Assembly: GCF_900120155.1 (NCBI RefSeq)
Contig: NZ_LT635549.1
Location: 1,289,512-1,353,511, forward strand
Direction of reading: 5' to 3'
DNA: 64,000 nucleotides
Origin: Clostridium sp. Marseille-P3244
GTDB lineage: Bacteria; Bacillota; Clostridia; Lachnospirales; Lachnospiraceae
The notes below the pieces were generated by a model, which made no database searches, was not told the origin of the DNA, and was given only the letters and a program-made list of their open reading frames with translations. This document shows, in pieces, positions 34,779 to 43,349 of this stretch. Position 1 is the stretch's first letter. Each line of letters opens with the position of its first letter. The position numbers were made by a program, and so were the translations under genes.

Positions 34779-35468
34779 ATGAAGATTATTTTCAACGACG
34801 CAACTGAAATTAATGTCCAGCAGGTAAACCCTTACGGGGATTATCTGCAAGTTCTGACCGTCGGAAATACCCCGGAACAGCTCCGGGTACTCTTTTCGGA
34901 TCCGACCCGTACTGCTCACATGGTCGTGCAGGAACGCGGCCAGACAATCGCCGCCTATGATGGGTATACGGCTTTTTACCGCACGGAAATTTACACCGGA
35001 CAGATCTACGGCGTAACAATGTATAAGCCGGAAAAGACACCGGAGGCCCAGGCGGAAGTCCAGGCTGCAGCGGTGGCTGTGGCACAGATCCAGGCGCAGA
35101 GCCTGACGGATGAACAGGCGCTTACAGTGAAAGCCATCTATCCTATATGGGATGGAAACGGCGTATCGTATCAAAAAGACTTTTATCTGACCTATAATGA
35201 AGAGTTGTATAAGGTTCTGCAGGCACATACATCACAGGCTGACTGGACGCCGGATGCAGCACCGTCACTCTTTGCAAAAGTGCTCCCGGGGCAGGACGGC
35301 ACCGGAATAGGAGAGTGGGTACAACCTGGGTCCACGAATCCGTATATGACTGGTGACCAGGTGACGCACAACGGAAAGACGTGGGAGTCTCTGATCGACA
35401 ACAATGTCTGGGAACCTGGTGCGCAAGGTTCAGAAGCCTTGTGGCAGGAAGTAACAGAAGCTGAATAA
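34779..35468 (+). CDS. Tail protein with chitin/cellulose-binding-like domain
   Basis: 229 aa. N-terminal beta domain (residues 1-85), helical linker, then a carbohydrate-binding (CBM5/12-like) module: VSYQKDFYLTYNEELYKVLQ, W-T-P-D-A-A-P-S-L, and a second copy MTGDQVTHNGKTWESLIDNN. Probably binds surface sugars at the tail tip. Starts just outside the invertible segment. Confidence 0.75.
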   Translation: MKIIFNDATEINVQQVNPYGDYLQVLTVGNTPEQLRVLFSDPTRTAHMVVQERGQTIAAYDGYTAFYRTEIYTGQIYGVTMYKPEKTPEAQAEVQAAAVAVAQIQAQSLTDEQALTVKAIYPIWDGNGVSYQKDFYLTYNEELYKVLQAHTSQADWTPDAAPSLFAKVLPGQDGTGIGEWVQPGSTNPYMTGDQVTHNGKTWESLIDNNVWEPGAQGSEALWQEVTEAE

Positions 35469-35485
35469 GAAAGGCGGGGAATCGG

Positions 35486-35626
35486 ATGGAGATAAAAAAC
35501 GTGCAGACGGACAAGACGACCGTGCAGGTGGGAGACCAAATCACGATCACTTTTGAGCTGTGGTACCCGGTAGATTTTCCATATGATTATCCTCACGACT
35601 ATCCGATCCAAGCAGAAAGGAAGTAG
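35486..35626 (+). CDS. Small tail-region protein, 46 aa
   Basis: MEIKNVQTDKTTVQVGDQIT start and a Tyr/Pro/Asp-rich end (FPYDYPHDYPIQ). A short conserved protein in clostridial phage tail regions; role unknown. Confidence 0.6.
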   Translation: MEIKNVQTDKTTVQVGDQITITFELWYPVDFPYDYPHDYPIQAERK

Positions 35627-35629
35627 AAA

Positions 35630-36541
35630 ATGAGTGCAGTAACACAAGCTTATGTGATGTTGGACGGCGTAAAGATGCTGGCCACATATGACTCAGGGAC
35701 TGGCCTGTGGACAGCCCAGGGCAGTGCGCCCGCTGAATCGTCCTGGGGCGAGCCAGACCATGTCTTTACCGCGGAAATCCACGCGATTGATGCGGCGGGC
35801 AATGAGGCCGTTATGGACCACACGGACGAAACCTATGGAGACCAGTTGGAATTCCGGGTATTGGAGAAGACGAAACCGACAGCGACGATTACATCCCCGA
35901 CACAGGACAGTGTTCTTGGCAGTGCGTCCCAGGATATTGTTATGGAGCTCCAGGACGCCGGCGGCTCTGGACTGAACATGGCGTCCGTGGTATTCAAGAT
36001 CAATAACGTACAGATTTTGGAAGGTCTGTCTTGGCAGGATTCCGGTGGAAAGAAGACCTGTACATACCATGCAACCAACCTGTCAGATGGCTCAAACTCA
36101 GTGTCTCTGCAGGTAAGTGACAACGATGGTAATGTATCCGACATTGACACCGTGACCTTTGTGATCAGCACATCTGCGCCAACACTAAACCTGACATCTC
36201 CGGTAGAAGGGCTTATAACTAACAGCAATACTGTAACGGTATCCGGTACCGCAGCAGCTGGCACAACAGCCGTTACATTGGAGGAAGTAACGATTAACGG
36301 TACGGCGGCAGATATTGGAGAGGGCGGAGCTTTTTCGGAACAGGTCACAGGATTGCCAGATGGACCGAATACGATTACTGTTGTTGCTAAGGACAGCCTT
36401 GGAAAGACAACGACCGTACAGAGGCATATCACAGTGGATACGCAGGCTCCGATCATCTCAGATGTCGTTGCAGAAGCAACTACTGTGGAAGCCGGTGGAA
36501 CGATTAAGATAACGTTTAAGGTCGTGGATCCGGCGGACTAA
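35630..36541 (+). CDS. Ig-like domain tail protein
   Basis: 303 aa with three tandem Ig-like domains (about 1-85, 86-180, 181-300), the last two starting PTATITSPTQDSVLG and PTLNLTSPVEGLI. Ig-like domains on phage surfaces aid weak binding to bacterial or mucus glycans. Starts 3 bp after the preceding stop. Confidence 0.8.
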   Translation: MSAVTQAYVMLDGVKMLATYDSGTGLWTAQGSAPAESSWGEPDHVFTAEIHAIDAAGNEAVMDHTDETYGDQLEFRVLEKTKPTATITSPTQDSVLGSASQDIVMELQDAGGSGLNMASVVFKINNVQILEGLSWQDSGGKKTCTYHATNLSDGSNSVSLQVSDNDGNVSDIDTVTFVISTSAPTLNLTSPVEGLITNSNTVTVSGTAAAGTTAVTLEEVTINGTAADIGEGGAFSEQVTGLPDGPNTITVVAKDSLGKTTTVQRHITVDTQAPIISDVVAEATTVEAGGTIKITFKVVDPAD

Positions 36542-36551
36542 GGAGGGACAT

Positions 36552-36863
36552 ATGATTATTAGAGTATGGGGCATTGTTAACTCTACTGAGGTGGAGTTCA
36601 CGCCCATTCCGGACCGCCCCGGATACTGGGAGGGCTATGCCCCGAAAGCTCCGGGGCTCCAGGACATCGAGATCTGGGCAGAATCAGACAGCGGGCTCCG
36701 GGGACATTTAAAATGTGCGGTGCAGATCCTGTACCACACACACACGGTGGCACGGCTGGTGCTCCTGCCGTACATCGTGTCCCTGGTAACGCTGCACACG
36801 GCGGAAGTCCTGCCGGAGAAGTATATCCCGCAGTTTAAGTGCTGCAGAAAGGCGGCTAAATAG
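36552..36863 (+). CDS. Small Ig-like/tail accessory protein, 103 aa
   Basis: First 60 residues look like a short Ig-like strand domain (STEVEFTPIPDRPGYWEGYA, LQDIEIWAESDSG); the rest is a Cys-containing end. Adjacent to the Ig-like tail gene and with AAGGAGG ahead. Function unknown. Confidence 0.6.
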   Translation: MIIRVWGIVNSTEVEFTPIPDRPGYWEGYAPKAPGLQDIEIWAESDSGLRGHLKCAVQILYHTHTVARLVLLPYIVSLVTLHTAEVLPEKYIPQFKCCRKAAK

Positions 36864-36864
36864 A

Positions 36865-37152
36865 ATGGTAGAGACAGTTAATTTTGAGTTGGGCGAGAAG
36901 AAATACGTGTGCATTAGTGTCCGGAGTGCAGATCGGCACGTTTTCGAGGTCACATCCGCCAAGTATGTCCTGAAAAAGGGGGATGAGGTGGAAGCCAGCG
37001 GAGCATGCGAGATTACGCAAGTGTCGGACAGTGAAGTGACCCTGACCGCCTTAATCCAGCCGATGGCCAAGAGCGCCACTTACGTGCTGGAGTATACGTA
37101 CGAGATCCCGCCGGAGGTGCTGATCCATGACATCCGGGTGGCAGTTTCATGA
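36865..37152 (+). CDS. Tail accessory protein, 95 aa
   Basis: Beta-rich protein (FELGEKKYVCISVRSADRHV, TYEIPPEVLIHDIRVAV), probably a small structural protein of the tail tip. No family recognised. Confidence 0.55.
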   Translation: MVETVNFELGEKKYVCISVRSADRHVFEVTSAKYVLKKGDEVEASGACEITQVSDSEVTLTALIQPMAKSATYVLEYTYEIPPEVLIHDIRVAVS

Positions 37153-37165
37153 GGAGGGAGGGCCA

Positions 37166-37474
37166 ATGGACGAATATGTAACAAAAGCAGAGCATGAAGA
37201 GTTTGTTCGTCGTATGCAGGACGAACACAAAAGGATTCATTACAGGATTTCAGACGCCGAAAAAGTGGCCAACAAAATCTATGACCTGACTTTGTCAGTT
37301 GAACGCTTGGCCACATCTATAGAGACTATGACAAAAGAGCAAAAGGAACATCAGGATCGTCTGGAGGCTCTTGAAAACAGGGACGGAGAAACCTGGAGAA
37401 AAGTAAAATGGTACATCTTAACGCTGGCGATCGGTGCGGTTGCCGGTGTTATATTTTCACAGATTGGGTTGTAA
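37166..37474 (+). CDS. xhlA: XhlA-like holin-associated protein
   Basis: 102 aa from the ATG at 37166 (GGAGGGAGG upstream). Amphipathic coiled coil (residues 15-70) followed by one membrane helix (about 80-100), the XhlA layout. XhlA acts with the holin in host lysis. Immediately ahead of the holin gene. Confidence 0.8.
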   Translation: MDEYVTKAEHEEFVRRMQDEHKRIHYRISDAEKVANKIYDLTLSVERLATSIETMTKEQKEHQDRLEALENRDGETWRKVKWYILTLAIGAVAGVIFSQIGL

Positions 37475-37490
37475 AAGGAGGAATAAGAAT

Positions 37491-37847
37491 ATGAATATGG
37501 AACAGTTAATGCAGTATGTAACTTTGGCGCTGATAGGGATCGGCGCGCTTGCCTTCTTGGTAAGTGTAATTACGCAAGTAATTAAGGAGATGCCGGGGCT
37601 TAAGAACATCCAGACCAATGCCGTGGCTCTGGTGATCTCTTTAATCCTTTGCCCGCTTACCGTGGTAATCCTGTGTATTTATTTGCAGATCAAGATTATA
37701 TGGTATTATATTGTAGCGGCTGTGATTGCTGCGTTTATTGTTTATTTGGTAGCGACAGGAGGATGGGAGAAAGTGGCGGAAATGTGGCGGCGAACCCGAT
37801 GGGAAGAAGTAGAGCCGGAAAATAATAATAATCCAGAGGACGTGTAA
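37491..37847 (+). CDS. Holin
   Basis: 118 aa from the ATG at 37491 with AAGGAGG. Three hydrophobic segments (residues 8-28, 42-62, 66-88) and a basic-acidic tail (RRTRWEEVEPENNNN). It should open the membrane for the endolysin encoded next. A terminator overlaps its last codons. Confidence 0.85.
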   Translation: MNMEQLMQYVTLALIGIGALAFLVSVITQVIKEMPGLKNIQTNAVALVISLILCPLTVVILCIYLQIKIIWYYIVAAVIAAFIVYLVATGGWEKVAEMWRRTRWEEVEPENNNNPEDV

Positions 37848-37866
37848 AAGCGTCCTCTTTTTTCAT
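37835..37866 (+). terminator. Terminator between holin and endolysin
   Basis: agaggacg (37835-37842) pairs with cgtcctct (37851-37858), then tttttt. It covers the holin stop codon and may reduce endolysin expression. Confidence 0.75.
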
Positions 37867-37902
37867 GTTGCGGCATAGCAACGGAAAGGAGAAGGAAATT
37901 CT

Positions 37903-38790
37903 ATGCCAAACATAGAACAATTTGCACAGGCAATGGAACAGCTGTGCAATGATAACAGCCACGGTTACAGTCAGATAAATCGTTGGGGACCAGACTATGA
38001 TTGCAGCAGTGCGATTATACACGCTCTGCAGATGGCTGGATTCGATACGGGAGCCGCTTCATATACCGGGAATCTGTCTTCAGAACTGACCAAAAGAGGA
38101 TGGGTAAGATTGCCGGCATCTACGGCGAAACAGCGGGGTGACATTCTGCTAAACGATACAGATCATGTAGCCCTGTATCTGGGGAATAATCTACTTGCGG
38201 AGTTCTCCATATCTGAAAATGGGACTATCGATGGACAGGCGGGAGATCAGACGGGCCGGGAGGCTTATATCCACAATTATTATGATTATCCCTGGGATTG
38301 CGTATTGCGGTATACCGGATCCGGAGGTGGGACAGCTGAGGCGGACAACGGAGGCATCGATATCTATTACGCTGTTATGCTGGCAGATGGGGTAGTACTT
38401 CCAGAAATCAAGAACCTGGAACCGGACAGCTCAGGGGATAATTTTGCCGGAATCGTTGGCAAGGAAATATACGGGGTCGCCATTCGGGTCACGAAAGGGA
38501 GTATCAAATACCGCGTTAGGACCGTGGACGGCGTGTTGCACGAATTCGTAATGGGATGTGACTTCTCCGATTACTGGAACGGATATGCCGGAGACGGAGA
38601 ACATGCGATCGCGACACTGGAAGCGTACCTGTACAGCCCGAACGGGGACAAGTATGTCTATTACCGCCTGTCTCCAGTTGGACAGGATTATTACCCGTAC
38701 CAGAGGGACATGGACAAGAACAGACTCATGGACGGATATGCCGGAGAACCCGGAGTGGCCGTCGACAGACTACAGATGTATATTGCATAA
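37903..38790 (+). CDS. Endolysin, NlpC/P60-type (Amidase_5-like)
   Basis: 295 aa. N-terminal cysteine peptidase/amidase domain: Cys34 in DYDCSSAII, His88 in TDHVALYLG, then a downstream polar residue region (WDCVLRYTG). A Gly-rich linker near 145 leads to a C-terminal domain with GVAIRVTKGSIKYRVRTVDG, likely cell-wall binding. Cuts peptidoglycan after holin action. No signal peptide, as expected for a holin-dependent enzyme. Confidence 0.87.
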   Translation: MPNIEQFAQAMEQLCNDNSHGYSQINRWGPDYDCSSAIIHALQMAGFDTGAASYTGNLSSELTKRGWVRLPASTAKQRGDILLNDTDHVALYLGNNLLAEFSISENGTIDGQAGDQTGREAYIHNYYDYPWDCVLRYTGSGGGTAEADNGGIDIYYAVMLADGVVLPEIKNLEPDSSGDNFAGIVGKEIYGVAIRVTKGSIKYRVRTVDGVLHEFVMGCDFSDYWNGYAGDGEHAIATLEAYLYSPNGDKYVYYRLSPVGQDYYPYQRDMDKNRLMDGYAGEPGVAVDRLQMYIA

Positions 38791-38794
38791 CAAT

Positions 38795-38818
38795 ACCCCG
38801 GGGCATCTGCTCCGGGGT
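38795..38818 (+). terminator. Hairpin after endolysin
   Basis: accccgg (38795-38801) pairs with ccggggt (38812-38818); no T-run follows, so it is a weak or Rho-type end of the late operon. Confidence 0.45.
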
Positions 38819-38850
38819 GGGATATTGTACCATCTTCTATTTGCTATAAT

Positions 38851-38876
38851 GGGTGTGGTAAATTATTATTTTCAAC
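38851..38876. other. attR, phage half-site
   Basis: gggtgtggtaaattattatt followed by the core ttcaac (38871-38876). It is the mirror arm of the left half-site; see attL. Confidence 0.8.
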
Positions 38877-39014
38877 GGTGAAGTCCCCCTGTCCCTCCGC
38901 AAAAGCGGCAGCGGTAGAACCAAAGTCAATATTCTGGTTGATCTCCAGATCTGTTTCCGGATTAATACCGTTTTCTTTCAGAATATACTCAAATACCATC
39001 TCAGGCATGCCGCC
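38877..39014 (-). pseudogene. ABC transporter substrate-binding protein, middle fragment
   Basis: 46 codons in frame with the 1114-1545 fragment: begins GGMPEMVFEYILKENGIN and ends AFAEGQGDFT. It belongs to the same binding-protein gene. It is bounded on the left by the prophage and on the right by the second recombinase element. The first third of the protein, including the signal peptide, is nowhere in the window. Confidence 0.8.
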
Positions 39015-40938
39015 TGTCGTTCGCTACATCATGTAAATCATGGGCATATATTGATCCATCATTATTTTTTGCCAGTTTTTCGTGGTAAAAATCATCCATT
39101 ACCTTCTGTAATTCTTCTTTTGTTTTAACAATGGTATATGGTTTCAATGAGTTATCACTTGGTTCTACGATACCCATATCCATCATGAGTCCAATATAGG
39201 GCAATACACTTCTCTTGGATTTTGGATATCCTAAATCAGTAAGTGCCTTTGATAAATATTTTGCGGAGGTGTAACCTCTTTCATCTTCATAAATCAGTCT
39301 CATAGTATGGTAAATGATTTCGTTCTCACGACGATTCATTTCCTGTGCCGGACTATACTTGATCAGACCAGACAGACCATATTTTAATTCGATTTCAGGA
39401 AGCCCATCTTCATCCACTTCGATACGTTCGATTAGGATTTCAATATCCTTACGGTCAAGAATACCATTTTCAATAATTTTATCAACCACTTGTAATGCAT
39501 TCTGGAGTTTATCTTTTACATCTTCATTCTCCAGACTGGTATCATTTAATTCACTTAATTGCATTTCCAGTCCATGAATCTGTGAAAGAATATCTTGCTG
39601 CAGTGCATCATAGGTTTCATTGACAATATCCTCATTCCCGTGAGCGTTGGATAAATCTCTAACTTTCTGAGTAAAAAGAACTTTCAGTTGTTTCTTTCGT
39701 TCGTCAATCTGATTTTGAATTTCGGAACGCTTTTCTTCAACCGTTCTTTTTTCAGAATCGAAATCCTTCATATCATAGGTGGCAATAACTTCGCAGAGTG
39801 AATCACGACAGAGCTTGATGTAAGTTACAACATCTTCCATCAGATCTTCTTCTTCGATAAGATGTGATTTTGAACAATAACGTTTGCCCTTGGTGTTGTA
39901 TGTGGTACAGATATAATATTTGCGTTCTCTACTGGAAGTTGTTCTTCTGATTGGAGTCAAACGCCTTCCACAATCTTTACAAAAGAGGCAACTTCCAAAT
40001 GGATTCGGTATCTCAGAACCAATCCATTGCCCACGACTGCCACGATAATTGTTCTTGACACGTTTTTCCTTCATATCCTGAATTAGATCAAAAGAAGCTT
40101 TGTCAATGATGGCTGGATGATGGTTTTCAAAAACATACTGTTCATCCTTTGGAACACGTTTGTCTTTCCCGTGAACAGTAGAACGAGCACGTTTTCGCAA
40201 ACGTAAAGTTCCGATATAAAAATCATTTCCAAGCATATCTTTGACCATAGAGTCAGACCACACTGTTGCAATCTGACGTTTTGTGATTTTGCCTTCTTCC
40301 AGTTCACGCTCATGGCGAACCATAGAAGGTGTTGGAACTTTATTTTCAGTCAGATAATTGGCAATCATGCGATAGCCGGAGCCTTTCAGATAAAGGTCAT
40401 AGACCATCTTCACATATTCTGCTTCTTTCGGTATGATTTCTATTTTGGATTTGTCTATTTCATTTCTTTTATATCCAAATGGTGGCTGTGTCATCAATAT
40501 TCCCTCTTTTTGACGAGCTTCAAGAGCACGTTTGATTTTTCTGCTGATATCTTTTACATATTTTTCATTATACCACGTTGTGATACCGATTGTATCATCA
40601 TCATCGGTTTCTGAATTATAATTTGTATCAACAACAATCAGTTCTTTTTTTCGCTCTTTAAAATCTTCCAAAAGAAGGAGCACTTTTGCATTGTGGCGTC
40701 CAACGCGTGAAAGGTCTTTTACAAACACTCGATCAATGTCTTTATCCAAATCATCCATTAACTGGTTAAGTCCAGGTCTATTAAAAATATAACCTGAAAC
40801 GCCATCATCTTCATACCAGCGGTCGATAACCATGTTACATTCTGCCGCAAATTGGCTAATAATTAATTTCTGATTTTCGATAGAAACATAATTTCGTTTG
40901 TCATCATCTCTTGATAGACGTACATATCCAACATTCAT
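39001..40938 (-). CDS. Large serine recombinase of second element
   Basis: 645 aa. Catalytic Ser9 in YVRLSRDD, resolvase domain to about residue 150, recombinase domain, a zinc ribbon around residue 325 (CLFCKDCGRRL with a later Cys pair), a long coiled coil (390-490) and an extra C-terminal domain of about 110 residues. Typical of transposases of mobilisable and conjugative elements (TndX type). Its last codons overlap the host gene sequence at 39001-39014, so the attachment site lies inside the gene's 3' end. Transcribed towards the element's left end like the prophage integrase. Confidence 0.9.
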   Translation of the reverse strand: MNVGYVRLSRDDDKRNYVSIENQKLIISQFAAECNMVIDRWYEDDGVSGYIFNRPGLNQLMDDLDKDIDRVFVKDLSRVGRHNAKVLLLLEDFKERKKELIVVDTNYNSETDDDDTIGITTWYNEKYVKDISRKIKRALEARQKEGILMTQPPFGYKRNEIDKSKIEIIPKEAEYVKMVYDLYLKGSGYRMIANYLTENKVPTPSMVRHERELEEGKITKRQIATVWSDSMVKDMLGNDFYIGTLRLRKRARSTVHGKDKRVPKDEQYVFENHHPAIIDKASFDLIQDMKEKRVKNNYRGSRGQWIGSEIPNPFGSCLFCKDCGRRLTPIRRTTSSRERKYYICTTYNTKGKRYCSKSHLIEEEDLMEDVVTYIKLCRDSLCEVIATYDMKDFDSEKRTVEEKRSEIQNQIDERKKQLKVLFTQKVRDLSNAHGNEDIVNETYDALQQDILSQIHGLEMQLSELNDTSLENEDVKDKLQNALQVVDKIIENGILDRKDIEILIERIEVDEDGLPEIELKYGLSGLIKYSPAQEMNRRENEIIYHTMRLIYEDERGYTSAKYLSKALTDLGYPKSKRSVLPYIGLMMDMGIVEPSDNSLKPYTIVKTKEELQKVMDDFYHEKLAKNNDGSIYAHDLHDVANDRRHA

Positions 40939-41016
40939 AAACTCACTTCCTTTCTTTATATGAAATATATTAACATGAATAATGTAAATATAGAATATAT
41001 TTAGGAAGAAAATTTA

Positions 41017-41205
41017 TCAACTGCTCGTGTTACAGTAGTGATTTTTGATTACTGCCTTTAAGCCATCGTGAATATTCTTATCATTCTGCCCATCCAAATA
41101 TGTGACAACTCGAAATCCCAGTTTCCTATATTTTTCCTTTGCTGTTTCAAAATCTTCTTGTGTAGAAAAATCATTTTTCCAAAGATAATAGGTTGGTTTA
41201 CTCAA
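41017..41205 (-). CDS. Small hypothetical protein, 62 aa
   Basis: MSKPTYYLWKNDFSTQEDFE start, ending with Cys and Ser; soluble, charged. Upstream of the recombinase on the same strand, a position where directionality factors or small accessory genes are found. No family recognised. Confidence 0.5.
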   Translation of the reverse strand: MSKPTYYLWKNDFSTQEDFETAKEKYRKLGFRVVTYLDGQNDKNIHDGLKAVIKNHYCNTSS

Positions 41206-41633
41206 GTGTTATCACATCCTCTCTGCCTTATCGTTATTGTATGAATCCCTGTTCCTATTGGTGCAAGTCCCATTTGCAGCTTTATTGATTGAGCCGAGAT
41301 TCCAGTTTCTTTGGTGAACGGTCTTTCACGTTCCTCTTATGGACTTATCCATAACTCGCCGTTTTAGTGCCGAGCCTCCCCGATCGTCTATCTTAGAAGT
41401 GAGTGTCATTATATGCTTACCGCCGATTCCGGTTTCTCTAATTGTCAAGGTGCGAAAGCAATTTCTGCTTTTGATAAGGTGAGGATAACACGAATTTTTG
41501 AAGTGCCTTGAATATTGACGGCGATTGCAATTTGGCAATGACGGAGGGATGAAAAATTGCAAATTTGCAATTGTGGTAGAGGGTTAGATGCGATATGATA
41601 TAAGAAACTGAGTTATTGTTGAGGTAAGCAATT
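41206..41633. other. Non-coding 428 bp with palindromes
   Basis: No credible gene. Holds a perfect 16-bp palindrome attgcaaatttgcaat (41556-41571) and an imperfect relative attgcaatttggcaat (41524-41539), plus two degenerate copies of a cgattccagtttctt-like unit (about 41290 and 41423). May be an operator, transfer origin or recombinase arm site of the element; nothing decides between these. Confidence 0.4.
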
Positions 41634-42095
41634 ATGGAATTGAATTATAAAAAAGCGGTCCTTGAGGATATAGAAATACTAACGGAAACCAGAATTACCG
41701 TTCTTCGTGCTGCAAATCAGCTTAGTGATGATATGGATATGTCTTATGTTAAGGAACAATCGTATCTATATTATCAAAAATCTCTTTTGGAAAATAACCA
41801 TGTGGCATACTTGGTTTTTGATGGTCACGAATTTGTTGGTGCAGGTGGGATAAGTTTTTTTCAGGTAATGCCTACGTTTCATAATCCAACAGGCAAAAAG
41901 GCATACATAATGAATATGTATACAAAGCCGGAATATCGAAGAAAAGGAATTGCTTATAAAACGTTGGATTTATTGGTCGCTGAAGCAAAACAGAGAGGAA
42001 TACATGCAATCTCTCTTGAAGCAACAAATATGGGAAAACCATTATATGAGAAATATGGATTCACTAAGATGAATGATGAAATGGAATTGCAATAA
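41634..42095 (+). CDS. GNAT-family N-acetyltransferase
   Basis: 153 aa. The acetyl-CoA loop is visible (MYTKPEYRRKGIAYKTLDLL, residues about 98-117), as are the C-terminal LEATNMGKPLYEKYGF strand-helix. Substrate unknown; the copies on such elements often modify small molecules or antibiotics, but nothing here identifies a substrate. Confidence 0.85.
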   Translation: MELNYKKAVLEDIEILTETRITVLRAANQLSDDMDMSYVKEQSYLYYQKSLLENNHVAYLVFDGHEFVGAGGISFFQVMPTFHNPTGKKAYIMNMYTKPEYRRKGIAYKTLDLLVAEAKQRGIHAISLEATNMGKPLYEKYGFTKMNDEMELQ

Positions 42096-42461
42096 TAAGT
42101 TACATGGAAAGGATGATGTTATGAAATCATTGCCAGCGGATAACATTTATCAAAGATTATGTGATCTTCGTAACGGAACTGGGAAATCACAAAAAGAAGT
42201 TGCAGATGAATTAAATATCCAGGCATCGGTATTAAGTCGAATTGAACGTGGAGAAACAAAATCAGTCAGTCATGATTTGGTTATAAAATTTGCAGAATAT
42301 TATAATGTGTCAACGGATTATTTACTTTGCATATCAGATGTTCGTATTAGAAGGAATGTAAGCGCCAAATATTCCTGCGGATTTCCTGATCCTCAAGTTT
42401 TACCTATAATTGTAGTCGAAAGATATTTAGACTATTTCACTACAATTATGGAGGATAGGTT

Positions 42462-42872
42462 ATGGCAGGTACTCGCAAAGCCCGGGTTCCGATGGCGGAA
42501 CAGATCCGGCTTATCAATGAATGCCGCCAGAGCGGCATGACAGATGCCGACTGGTGTCGTGAAAACGACATTGCAGTAAGCACCTTTTACAACTGGGTCA
42601 GCCGCTGTCGGAAAGCGGCAGCGGATCAGATCCCGGCTGCGAATTATGGTCATCTTGAGGTCCCCCGCCCGAAACAGGACGTGGTTCCCATTGACATTGT
42701 TCCGGATCATATTCCGGAACAGCATACAGCATCACAGATGCAAAACGCGTACCTTGACAATTCACATACGATTGAAGTTGCTATAAAGGATATCACAGTC
42801 CGCATCAGCAATGATGCAGATCCGGTCCTGCTCACCAGGACATTCCGACTGCTTCAGGAGCTCTCATGTTAG
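42462..42872 (+). CDS. tnpA: IS66 TnpA-like protein
   Basis: 136 aa. Helix-turn-helix start (RKARVPMAEQIRLINECRQS, SVSTFYNWVSRCRK-like) typical of IS66 TnpA. Overlaps tnpB by 7 bp. Exact role in transposition unknown. Confidence 0.85.
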   Translation: MAGTRKARVPMAEQIRLINECRQSGMTDADWCRENDIAVSTFYNWVSRCRKAAADQIPAANYGHLEVPRPKQDVVPIDIVPDHIPEQHTASQMQNAYLDNSHTIEVAIKDITVRISNDADPVLLTRTFRLLQELSC

Positions 42873-43207
42873 GGGATATCTCCGGACTTGAGAAGATCTA
42901 CATTGTCTGCGGCTACACTGATATGCGGAAGTCCATTGACGGACTCTGCGCTGTTATCGAAGACCAGCTCAAGATGGATCCGTCGTCCAGTGCTCTCTTT
43001 CTTTTCTGTGGAAGAAGACGGGACAGGATCAAAGCCTTGTTCCGCGAACCGGACGGCTTCGTTCTGATCTACAAACGGTTGTCTGTCCGCGGCGGCTATC
43101 AATGGCCCAGGAAGCAGTCGGAGGTCCGGAATCTTTCCTGGCGGGAGTTTGACTGGCTGATGTCGGGGATCGATATCGACCAGCCCAAGGCCCTCAAAGC
43201 AGAGTGA
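42866..43207 (+). CDS. tnpB: IS66 TnpB (Orf2-family) protein
   Basis: 113 aa. IYIVCGYTDMRKSIDGLCAV and LFLFCGRRRDRIKALFREPD are the IS66 Orf2 signatures. Required accessory protein of IS66 transposition. Confidence 0.92.
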   Translation: MLGDISGLEKIYIVCGYTDMRKSIDGLCAVIEDQLKMDPSSSALFLFCGRRRDRIKALFREPDGFVLIYKRLSVRGGYQWPRKQSEVRNLSWREFDWLMSGIDIDQPKALKAE

Positions 43208-43349
43208 AAAGCATCTGGATTTCTCAAAAAATCCTGCACAGAAAAATCCGGAAATTCCTTGTAGATTCGGCATTTTTCAGGAGCCATTTTCCTTTAGTAA
43301 AAGTCCCGTTTCTGGTATAATAAAGGTATCAAATCCGAGGAGAGAAACG

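Larger units (their letters stand above)
1540..38876. mobile_element. Siphovirus-type prophage, about 37.3 kb, apparently complete
   Basis: Bounded by the shared core ttcaac at 1540-1545 and 38871-38876; the flanking host gene becomes continuous when one copy is removed. Contents in order: serine integrase, type I toxin locus, lysogeny control, replication, late regulator, terminase, portal, head, tail, baseplate, lysis. Every module needed for a tailed phage is visible and no structural gene looks broken. Early lysogeny genes run leftward and everything from cro onward runs rightward. The PBSX-like terminase, separate tail terminator, Gp15-type chaperone and tape measure point to a long non-contractile tail. 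Confidence 0.93.

Noticed and set aside
34746..35228. Minus-strand open frame continuous with the silent receptor-binding end
   Set aside because: Only 34368-34745 is meaningful; the rest is antisense to the carbohydrate-binding tail gene and has low-complexity, non-protein-like composition.
41326..41562. 78-codon minus-strand open frame
   Set aside because: No ribosome binding site, odd composition, and it covers the palindromes.
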